Part shown: positions 57,941 to 64,000 of the stretch, one piece after another
How positions within the stretch are numbered: position 1 is the first letter of the stretch
Layout: each line of letters opens with the position of its first letter
Source: Streptomyces rimosus subsp. rimosus
GTDB lineage: Bacteria > Actinomycetota > Actinomycetes > Streptomycetales > Streptomycetaceae
Reading direction: 5' to 3'
NCBI RefSeq assembly: GCF_000720725.1
Contig: NZ_JOCQ01000046.1
Coordinates: 1-64,000, forward strand
Length of the DNA stretch: 64,000 bases
The notes under the pieces: generated by a model
Seen by the model: only the letters and a program-made list of their open reading frames with translations
Database searches by the model: none
Told to the model about the DNA's origin: nothing
Translations under genes and position numbers: made by a program

Positions 57941-58975
57941 ATGAGCAGAACACGGAGCGCGGGGACGGCCGCGATCGCGGCGGCGGTGGTAGTGGCGCTG
58001 GCGGGCCCGGCCGGTGCGGCGCAGCCCGCCGGGTCGTACGGCGCGACCACGTCCGTCGGCGTCCACAACGCCTACGAGAAGGCCAAGTACCCGTACTTCG
58101 CGGACGCGTTGGACTCCGGCGCGAGCCTGCTCGAACTGGACGTGTGGACCAACGCGCTGGGCAAGTCCTGGCGGGTCTCGCACAGCAACCCGTTCGGCAA
58201 CAACAGCAACTGCGTGAACGCCGCCACCGCGGGCGAGCTGCGCACGAAGAAACGCGACCAGGACCTCGGCGGCTGCCTCGCCGACATGAAGGCGTGGCAC
58301 GACGCCCACCCCGGCCACCGGCCGATCACGGTCAAGGTCGAGATGAAGGACGGCTTCAACGACAAGGGCGGCCGGGGCCCGGCCGCCTTCGACGCGCTGG
58401 TCCGCGCCAAGCTGGGCGACGCGGTGTACGGGCCCGGCGACCTGGCCGCCGGCCACCGTGACCTCGACGAGGCCGTACAGGCGAACGGCTGGCCCACCCG
58501 CTCCGCGCTGAACGGCAAGTTCCTCTTCGAGCTGATACCCGGCACGGTCGAGGAGGGCAACCCGCTCGACAAGCTGTGGACCGACCGCGAGTACGCCACC
58601 CACCTGAAGAACCTCGCCGCCCAGGGCAAGCTGAACCAGGCCACCGCCTTCCCCGCGGTGCACGGCGCGGCGGCGGGCGACCCGCGCACCCGCTACACCG
58701 ACACCGCGCTGCGCCCCTGGTTCGTGGTCTTCGACGGCGACGCCGCCACGTACCTGAAGAACGGCATCGACACCGCCTGGTACGACAGCCGCCACTACCT
58801 GCTGATCATGACCGACGCGCACCAGGTGTCCCCGGTCATCGACGGCACCAAGCCCACCGAGACCGAGGCGCTGGCCCGCGTGAACCAGCTGGCCGCCGCC
58901 CACGGCAGCATCGTGACCGCCGACTGGTACCCGCTGCCGAAGGTGCTCAAGACGGTGGTGCCGCGCGGGAAGTAG
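57941..58975 (+). CDS. Secreted phosphatidylinositol-specific phospholipase C-like protein (PI-PLC_1 type)
   Basis: About 344 residues. Signal peptide SAGTAAIAAAVVVALAGPAGAA with cleavage after GAA. The TIM-barrel catalytic His pair is visible as SVGVHNAYEK and VSHSNPFGN, with LLELDVWTN carrying an Asp/Glu metal ligand and TVKVEMKDGF another acidic strand. This arrangement is that of the Ca-dependent PI-PLC family (PF16670-type) secreted by actinomycetes. Likely cleaves phosphatidylinositol or related phosphodiesters outside the cell. ATG 57941; convergent with the serine protease gene ten bases away. Confidence 0.85.
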   Translation: MSRTRSAGTAAIAAAVVVALAGPAGAAQPAGSYGATTSVGVHNAYEKAKYPYFADALDSGASLLELDVWTNALGKSWRVSHSNPFGNNSNCVNAATAGELRTKKRDQDLGGCLADMKAWHDAHPGHRPITVKVEMKDGFNDKGGRGPAAFDALVRAKLGDAVYGPGDLAAGHRDLDEAVQANGWPTRSALNGKFLFELIPGTVEEGNPLDKLWTDREYATHLKNLAAQGKLNQATAFPAVHGAAAGDPRTRYTDTALRPWFVVFDGDAATYLKNGIDTAWYDSRHYLLIMTDAHQVSPVIDGTKPTETEALARVNQLAAAHGSIVTADWYPLPKVLKTVVPRGK

Positions 58976-58985
58976 GGCGTACGCC

Positions 58986-60002
58986 TCAGGCGCCGTCTGT
59001 CGTGGCGCGCCTGTACAGGGCGGCGATGTCCGGGCCGAACCAGCTGCTGTACGAGGTCTCGTCGTCGCCGCCCTCGTCCAGCCCGCCGATGACGCCGGTC
59101 ACCGTGCCCAGGCCGGTGTCCGGGTCGACGGCGGTGAGCATCGGTCCGCCGCTGGTGCCGTTGGGAAAGCCGGCGCAGTCGAAGCGCAGCTGGCCGGGCA
59201 GCGCGGAGGTGGTGTTGCGGCAGTCGACGGGGGACTCGCGGTCGTCGGGATAACCGACGGTCCGCGTCGGCAGGCCGCCGGGCGGCGAGAAGCGGATCCG
59301 CTCGGCGCCGGTCAGGTCCTCGACGCGCTGCCCGTCGGCGCCGGTACCGCGCGAACGGCGCACCCGGAGGAACGCGACATCGTGGTCCTCGTCGCGCCCG
59401 TCGGCCCAGCGCGGATCGACGACGATGCGGGACGGCACCCACACGCCGTACGGCACGACCCCGTCGTGGTAGCCCGGCGCGAAGACCAGGTTCGTACGGA
59501 AGCCGCCGTCGTAGACGCAGTGGGCGGCCGTGACGACCAGGTCGCGCGTCGCGGAGTGCACCACGCTCGCGGTGCAGTGGTGGTCGGCGTCGCCGTCGCC
59601 GCCCGGTGAGAAGAGCGGGCCGACGGGGGCCGACACGGCCGCCGGCCCGGCCCGCAGCGGCTGCGATACGGGCGGCTCGGCCGCCTTGTCCCGTACGGCC
59701 GTGTCCTGGCGCGCCGTCGTACGGACGGTGGCGGGCGGCGGTGCGGGGCGCTCGGTGTACGGGCCGGACAGCAGTGCGTCGGCCGCCGCGTCCCCGTCGG
59801 CGGCCTCCCCGGCGTACGAGCCCGTGCCGGGATCGCCGGACGCGAGATACCCGCCGTGCGCGAAGGCCCGTACGGCCAGCACCGTGCCGGCGCAGGTCAG
59901 GCCGAGCGCGGCGCAGAGGCCGAGGGCGGTGGCGCGACGGCGGGTGCGCGGCTCGGCCGGGGCCGGGGGCCGTGCGGCGAGGCCGCGCTCGGTCGTACTC
60001 AC
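58986..60002 (-). CDS. Membrane-anchored or secreted trypsin-like serine protease
   Basis: 338 residues. N-terminal hydrophobic segment ALGLCAALGLTCAGTVLAVRAF near residues 26-48 is a signal peptide or anchor. A Pro/Ala-rich region follows, then a chymotrypsin fold with His in VVTAAHCVYD, Asp in DEDHDVAFLRV and Ser in NGTSGGPML. Cys pairs around HHCTAS/AAHC and DCRN/FDCAG fit disulphides. Peptidase of the V8-like/glutamyl-endopeptidase type is possible; specificity cannot be read. Lies in a run of secreted hydrolases. Confidence 0.9.
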   Translation of the reverse strand: MSTTERGLAARPPAPAEPRTRRRATALGLCAALGLTCAGTVLAVRAFAHGGYLASGDPGTGSYAGEAADGDAAADALLSGPYTERPAPPPATVRTTARQDTAVRDKAAEPPVSQPLRAGPAAVSAPVGPLFSPGGDGDADHHCTASVVHSATRDLVVTAAHCVYDGGFRTNLVFAPGYHDGVVPYGVWVPSRIVVDPRWADGRDEDHDVAFLRVRRSRGTGADGQRVEDLTGAERIRFSPPGGLPTRTVGYPDDRESPVDCRNTTSALPGQLRFDCAGFPNGTSGGPMLTAVDPDTGLGTVTGVIGGLDEGGDDETSYSSWFGPDIAALYRRATTDGA

Positions 60003-60063
60003 CAGCAGATCATACGGTTCCGGGACGGGGCTCCCTGTGCCCGGGGCCGCGACCTCCCACCCC

Positions 60064-61221
60064 TCAGGCGCCCAACGCGCGCATCAGCATCGGCCACGAC
60101 GCGACCAGCTCGCGCTCCCAGTACGGCCAGCTGTGCCCGCCCTTCGAGGCGCACACGGTCGCCGGGATGCCCAGCTGCGCCAGCTTGGCGCGCAGTTGCT
60201 GGTTCATGCCGTACACGGCGCGCTCGACCGGGTCCTGCGTGCCGTGCGCGGGCGGATCGGTGCAGCGCGCGGGCGACGGGGCGGGCGGCGTGTCGCCGTT
60301 CCCCCACGACCAGCCCGGACCGCCGTCGGTCGTACCGTCCCCGTACGAGAGGTACAGCGGCGTACCGCGCAGCGACGCCGCCTGCTCCAGCGGGCTGTTG
60401 CGCTTCCACAGCCACTGCTGCCGCAGGTCGGCCGGGTCGTCGGTGTCGAACGGGTAGCCCGGCTCGCCCCAGACGCGCTTCCAGTCGGCGAGACAGGACA
60501 GCGCGCCCAGCTTGACGCCGTCCGGGCCGGACAGGCCGCCGTCGGTGGACCGGTACAGGGGGCTGACGGCGCCGCTGTACGAGGCGGCCGCGCGGAACAT
60601 CCCGGGGCGCGCCGCGGTGAACTTCAGCGCGCCCAGCCCGCCCATCGACAGCCCCGCGACGGCGCGCGTCGTCCCCGCGCGGTAGTCGCGCTCCAGCAGC
60701 GGCCGCACCTCGTCCAGCAGGTACGTCTCCCAGGCCGGCGAACCCCAGGCGCCGTAGTTGTACCAGTCGCTGTAACTGCTGCACCCGCTGGTCTCCGGCA
60801 TGACCACGAGCACATCGCGGTCGGCGGCCAACTGCTCGACGTGGGTGTTGGCCGTCCAGTCCTGATGGTTGCCGCCACCGCCGTGCAACAGCCACAGCAC
60901 CGGCCACGTACGGGAGGCGCCCTTCGACCAGCCCTTCGGCAGCAGCAGCCGGACCCACTTGACCGGCGCGTCGGTCTCGGGGGACGAGATCCCGAGGTCG
61001 AGCATGCGGTCGCCGACCGGCACCTCCGCGACGACGCGGGCCGGATTGCGGGCCGGATCACGGGCCGGTTCGTGGGCCGGGCTGCTTGCCGCGTGTGCGG
61101 GCGCGCCCATCGCCGGGACGATGAGCAGCGGCAGCAGCAGGGCGAGTCCCAGGGCGAGCACCAGGGACATCCAGCCGGCGTGGCGCGGCCGGCGTGCGCG
61201 TGGGAGACGTCGCAGCCGCAT
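60064..61221 (-). CDS. Secreted alpha/beta-hydrolase esterase (antigen-85/FrmB-like)
   Basis: 385 residues. Twin-Arg-like charged start (MRLRRLPRARRPRHAG), hydrophobic core LALGLALLLPLLIVPAMGA and cleavage near AHAA. Nucleophile elbow GLSMGGLGAL near residue 195, oxyanion segment LHGGGGNHQDW, and C-terminal catalytic His in GGHSWPYWER. Resembles the esterase/mycolyltransferase fold, but acting on acyl or acetyl esters in streptomycetes. One base after the PLC gene stop, so co-transcribed with it. Confidence 0.9.
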   Translation of the reverse strand: MRLRRLPRARRPRHAGWMSLVLALGLALLLPLLIVPAMGAPAHAASSPAHEPARDPARNPARVVAEVPVGDRMLDLGISSPETDAPVKWVRLLLPKGWSKGASRTWPVLWLLHGGGGNHQDWTANTHVEQLAADRDVLVVMPETSGCSSYSDWYNYGAWGSPAWETYLLDEVRPLLERDYRAGTTRAVAGLSMGGLGALKFTAARPGMFRAAASYSGAVSPLYRSTDGGLSGPDGVKLGALSCLADWKRVWGEPGYPFDTDDPADLRQQWLWKRNSPLEQAASLRGTPLYLSYGDGTTDGGPGWSWGNGDTPPAPSPARCTDPPAHGTQDPVERAVYGMNQQLRAKLAQLGIPATVCASKGGHSWPYWERELVASWPMLMRALGA

Positions 61222-61222
61222 G

Positions 61223-62146
61223 TCACCCTCCCGTGTTGTGCCGGATCAGCGTCGCGGCCAGCCCGTGTTCGTTCGGGAAGTCCATCGGGACGATGCCGAG
61301 CCCCGTCCAGCCGCTCGCCTCCGTACCGGTCAGGAAGCTCTTCACCTGCGGATTGAGGCGGTCCGCGTTGGAGCGGGGCGGCAGCAGCGCCGCGGTGCTG
61401 ACGTAGTTGACGAACAGCTTGCCGGGCTCCCTGGCGGCCTTGCGGAACTGCCCCTCGATCAACGGGTACTTGCGCAGCGGTTCGGCCATGTAGTCGTCCT
61501 GGATGTCGAAGACGCGCGGATCGGCGTAGCGCACGCCCGGCAGCCCGTCCGAGTCGGCGAGCAGCACGACCTTGCCGCGGGCCTGCCCGAGCGACGGCAG
61601 CGTGCCGTCCAGCCGGAACAGCGGGCGCCACCCCTTGCCGTCCAGGTAGATGTCGAAGATCCGCCGGAATTCCGCCGCGCTCTCCTCGGAATACTCCTGC
61701 TTGACCCGCATCAGCACGGTCTCCGACGGATGCGCCCGGAGGAACGCCCGGCATGCCACCAGCACGTCACCGAACATCAACTGCTGGTAGAACGCGCCGT
61801 GATGGATGGCGAAAACCGAGTCGATGGCCCGGCAGCGCACGTCCAGGAAGCGGATACCGCTCTCCAGCTGCTGGGCGATGGTGGTGTTCTGGCAGGCGAC
61901 CCAGGGGCCGCCGTGGCGCGCCCCGGAATCATGGGTGCCCGGGATGGAGAGCCGCTGCATCGGCGTGCTGTCCGGGAGGGCCGACATCCAGTCCTGTACG
62001 GGGGCGGAAACGGTGGGCCGGGGGCGTACGGCGGCACGTCCGGCGGGCCTGGCGGCCGTGGCGGCGGCCTGCCCGCTCCCGGCCCCCACCAGCACACCCG
62101 CGGCCGACGCCGCTGCCGCACCCTTCAGAAACCCCCGCCGGTCCAT
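61223..62146 (-). CDS. Secreted bacterial-type phosphatidylinositol-specific phospholipase C
   Basis: About 307 residues. Tat signal MDRRGFLKGAAAASAAGVLV at the N-terminus means folded export. Catalytic His residues are in SIPGTHDSGA and FAIHHGAFY, with LDVRCR carrying an Asp; KVVLLADSDG and GLGIVPMDFPNEH complete the PI-PLC X barrel. Cuts phosphatidylinositol to diacylglycerol and cyclic inositol phosphate. RBS GAGGTGGG before ATG 62146. A second, unrelated-class PI-PLC-like gene lies 2 kb away at 57.9 kb. Confidence 0.92.
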   Translation of the reverse strand: MDRRGFLKGAAAASAAGVLVGAGSGQAAATAARPAGRAAVRPRPTVSAPVQDWMSALPDSTPMQRLSIPGTHDSGARHGGPWVACQNTTIAQQLESGIRFLDVRCRAIDSVFAIHHGAFYQQLMFGDVLVACRAFLRAHPSETVLMRVKQEYSEESAAEFRRIFDIYLDGKGWRPLFRLDGTLPSLGQARGKVVLLADSDGLPGVRYADPRVFDIQDDYMAEPLRKYPLIEGQFRKAAREPGKLFVNYVSTAALLPPRSNADRLNPQVKSFLTGTEASGWTGLGIVPMDFPNEHGLAATLIRHNTGG

Positions 62147-62322
62147 GCGCCCACCTCGTCCTCTCCGACGCCCCTGCGGGAACGGCCGGCCCTGGCCGAA
62201 CAGCCGCCCGTGGGCGAACAGTTGATCACAGCATCGAAGCACAGGACGGGGACGGTGAACAGGGCGGTGGGGTGAACAGCGCTCGGCGCCAACCTTTCCG
62301 CTCCCTACGGAGGTTTCGGGGC

Positions 62323-63399
62323 TCAGTCGTCCGGCGGGCGCTCGTGGGGCGGTGGGGTGAGGCCGGGCCAGCGGCCGAGCATCCGGGCGCGCATGGCGTC
62401 GGCGAGGCGGCCCAGCCCGCGTAGATCGTCGCGGTTCCCGGTGAGCCGGGCGACGACACCGAGCCGGTACGCGAGCCGCTGCCGTGCCGTGACCGTGCCC
62501 CACTCCCAGTCCTCGTCGGGCAGCCGGGCGAGGTGGTCGGTGGTCCCGCGATGGGCGCGCTGCACCAGGGCGTCACCCCGGACGAGCCAGCCCGCGCACG
62601 CGTCGACCAGGTCGCCGGGCGGCGCGCTGCCGGTCGCCGCCTCCCACTCCCTCCGGTACGCGGCCTCCGCCTCGCGCAGCAGTGGATCGGGCGTGGCCGT
62701 GACACACCAGCAGGTCGGGAAGCCGACGCGCAGATAGGCCAGTTCGGTGAGGCCGTTGCCCAGGCAGGACTGCTCGAAGTCGATGAACCGGATGCCGTCC
62801 GGCGTGTGCAGGTCGTTGCCGGGACACGGGTCGCCGTGCAGCAGGGCCCGTCCGGGCGCGGAGCCGAGCCGGCGCAGCAGGGCCGCCAGTTCGGTGTCCG
62901 TGCCGTCCGGGACCGGGGCCGCGAGGCGGTCGGCGAGGGCGAGGAAGGAGTCGATGTCCGCGGGGGCCGGGCCCGACCAGGCGGGCAGGGGTGGCGCACC
63001 GTCGGCCGGTACGGACGCGGTGGCCGCGTGCAGCCGCGCCAGCGCCGCCGCGTACCCGACCACCCAGTCCGGCGCGGGCCGCCGGTGGGCAACCTGCTCC
63101 AGCACCAGGACGCGCGCGACCGGATCCGTGCCGAGCAGACGCGGTACGACGGGCGGCGTCACCCGCGAGGCCAGCCGCAGCGCGGTCACCTCACGGGCGT
63201 ACCGCCCGTCCGCATCCGCGCCGTCGACGGCCTGCTTGACCACCGCGGGCGCGCCCCGCAGCTCGACCCGCCACACACGGGAGCGCGGACTGCTGCTCAG
63301 CCGCACCGCGTTGCGGGCCGGGCCGAGGCGGTCCCGCAGTACATCGGTGAACGGCAGGTCCGGCGACCTGCCCGCGTGATCCGGCGGCTCCGACGACAT
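62323..63399 (-). CDS. Aminoglycoside phosphotransferase family protein
   Basis: About 358 residues. Kinase-like fold with an N-lobe Lys in APAVVKQAV, catalytic loop LLHGDPCPGNDL near residue 193 and metal-binding FIDFEQSCLGNG near 207. Relatives phosphorylate aminoglycosides, choline or homoserine; the Cys-rich stretch FPTCWCV is unusual. ATG 63399 chosen because the frame before it enters the repeat region. Substrate unknown. Confidence 0.88.
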   Translation of the reverse strand: MSSEPPDHAGRSPDLPFTDVLRDRLGPARNAVRLSSSPRSRVWRVELRGAPAVVKQAVDGADADGRYAREVTALRLASRVTPPVVPRLLGTDPVARVLVLEQVAHRRPAPDWVVGYAAALARLHAATASVPADGAPPLPAWSGPAPADIDSFLALADRLAAPVPDGTDTELAALLRRLGSAPGRALLHGDPCPGNDLHTPDGIRFIDFEQSCLGNGLTELAYLRVGFPTCWCVTATPDPLLREAEAAYRREWEAATGSAPPGDLVDACAGWLVRGDALVQRAHRGTTDHLARLPDEDWEWGTVTARQRLAYRLGVVARLTGNRDDLRGLGRLADAMRARMLGRWPGLTPPPHERPPDD

Positions 63400-63440
63400 G
63401 CGCGCATGATCGCACGGGGAATTCCGGGACGTCGCGGCAT

Positions 63441-63520
63441 TTACGTCGCGCACCCGTCATCTACGTCGCGCACCGGTCATCTACGTCGCGCACCCGTCGT
63501 TTATGTCGCGCACCCGTCCG
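63441..63520. repeat. Four tandem 20-bp repeats
   Basis: Units begin at 63441, 63461, 63481 and 63501: core TACGTCGCGCACCCGTCAT with one to four changes each (unit 2 has CGGTCAT, unit 3 ends GT, unit 4 has TATG and ends CCG). The array ends exactly at the stop codon of the DUF4239 gene and lies just upstream of the phosphotransferase gene. A 20-bp period places each copy about two helical turns apart; GTCGCGCAC is close to self-complementary with GTGCGCGAC. Confidence 0.9.
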
Positions 63521-64000
63521 TCACAAGTGCGGGAAGAGATCCGTGAACGGATCCGCCGTGGCCGAGATGCCGCGGCTGAACGGCGCGTCGAAGTCCCACA
63601 CCAGGAACAGCAGGAAGGCGATCAGCGCGCTGAACACACCGGCCATCAGCAACTCGCGGCCCGACCGCCGGATCTGGAGGGTGAAGATCAGACCGATGGT
63701 GATCACGGCACCGGCGATCAGCCCGAACCAGACCACCCTCGGCAGGGTCGGGTCCATGCTGTTCGCCCGCGTGTTACGGGCGGCGTCGGCCGCCGAGACC
63801 TGGTCGAGCAGCGGCTGGTAGGACTGGCTCTCGTGGTCGTCGGCCGGCCGGTAGTCGGTCACGGAGGCGCGCACCTTGTCCAGCAGCTCGCCGCCCCGGT
63901 CGGTGACCTGGCCCTCCTCGGCCATGGCCGGCCACTCCTTGTGGACGACGTACGAGACATAGGCGTCCACGTCCGCGCGGATCTGCTCGCGTGCGCCCTC
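63521..64000 (-). CDS. DUF4239 domain membrane protein (partial, runs off window end)
   Basis: The frame is open to base 64000 and continues beyond the window, so only the C-terminal 159 codons are seen. Conserved features: REQIRADVDAYVSYVVHKEWPAM, then a linker with LLDQVSAADAARNTRANS, and two membrane helices VVWFGLIAGAVITIGLIFTL and LMAGVFSALIAFLLFLVWDF followed by FSRGISATADPF. This matches DUF4239 (bestrophin-like) membrane proteins of actinomycetes, whose role is unknown. Confidence 0.85.
   Translation of the reverse strand, partial: EGAREQIRADVDAYVSYVVHKEWPAMAEEGQVTDRGGELLDKVRASVTDYRPADDHESQSYQPLLDQVSAADAARNTRANSMDPTLPRVVWFGLIAGAVITIGLIFTLQIRRSGRELLMAGVFSALIAFLLFLVWDFDAPFSRGISATADPFTDLFPHL

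Noticed and set aside
63441..63520. CRISPR array
   Set aside because: The 20-bp units are directly adjacent with no unique spacers and no cas genes nearby.
1..64000. tRNA or rRNA genes
   Set aside because: No cloverleaf-like element with the conserved GGTTCGANTCC T-arm, and no rRNA-like sequence, was noticed on either strand by eye.

Overview
The window is typical Streptomyces-type chromosome: about 70% G+C overall, coding third positions almost all G or C, frequent GTG starts, short intergenic gaps, ATGA/GTGA overlaps, and several promoters placed so close to the start codon that leaderless transcripts are likely. The gene content (CYP105 and CYP102 P450s, STAND/WD40 regulator, TrpRS with a Trp-Trp leader peptide, dodecin, ydaO-type candidate leader, many secreted hydrolases) fits an actinomycete. 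No rRNA, tRNA, CRISPR, intact insertion sequence or prophage was found. Species assignment is not possible by eye.

Layout. 0-6 kb: a lipoprotein, a DUF6188-like protein, a three-gene reverse operon (TIM-like isomerase, RpiB-like isomerase, zinc dehydrogenase) that resembles tetritol (erythritol/threitol) catabolism, and an ALDH gene divergent from a MarR regulator. 6-13 kb: an Mrr nuclease/TerD fusion, an APH(6)-like kinase, a CapA-like lipoprotein, a TetR regulator, and an auxiliary tryptophanyl-tRNA synthetase controlled by a complete leader-peptide attenuator. 13-25 kb: an XRE-STAND-TM-WD40 protein, a P450-ferredoxin-ferredoxin reductase operon followed by a UvrA2/DrrC-like ABC protein, an EF-hand protein, a secreted SLT protein with a long structured leader, an APC permease and dodecin. 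25.7-31.7 kb: a tight six-gene reverse operon (methyltransferase, GH3, DUF1796, PIG-L deacetylase, ABC-2 exporter). 31.9-39.4 kb: a UspA protein and a probable fatty-acid oxygenation module: a catalase/alpha-dioxygenase fusion and PAS-LuxR regulator divergent from a CYP102 self-sufficient P450. 39.5-45 kb: an accessory stretch with an XRE regulator plus SLOG/DprA-like protein, two coupled small ORFs including a resolvase-like domain lacking its serine, a flavin monooxygenase, a frameshifted colicin-E3-like toxin relic overlapping an immunity-type gene, and a DUF6980 protein. 45-57 kb: a five-gene reverse operon (glycogen-binding/gluconate-dehydrogenase-subunit-3 fusion, GMC oxidoreductase, two cupin proteins, GlgX), then a quinone reductase and an NDH-2-like/transketolase pair. 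57-64 kb: an HhH protein, two phospholipase-C-like secreted proteins, a secreted trypsin-like protease, a secreted esterase, an aminoglycoside-phosphotransferase-like kinase, four perfect-length 20-bp tandem repeats and a DUF4239 gene cut by the window end.

How the genes work together. The strongest candidate for an undescribed system is the 45.1-52.4 kb operon, where a flavin dehydrogenase and its small subunit (which carries a glycogen-binding E-set domain) are co-transcribed with a glycogen debranching enzyme and two cupins; this suggests cytosolic oxidation of a glycogen-derived glucan or sugar. A second is the oxylipin-like module at 32.5-39.4 kb, and a third is the six-gene PIG-L/DUF1796/GH3/ABC operon. 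Functions stated for these systems are inferences from domains and gene order.
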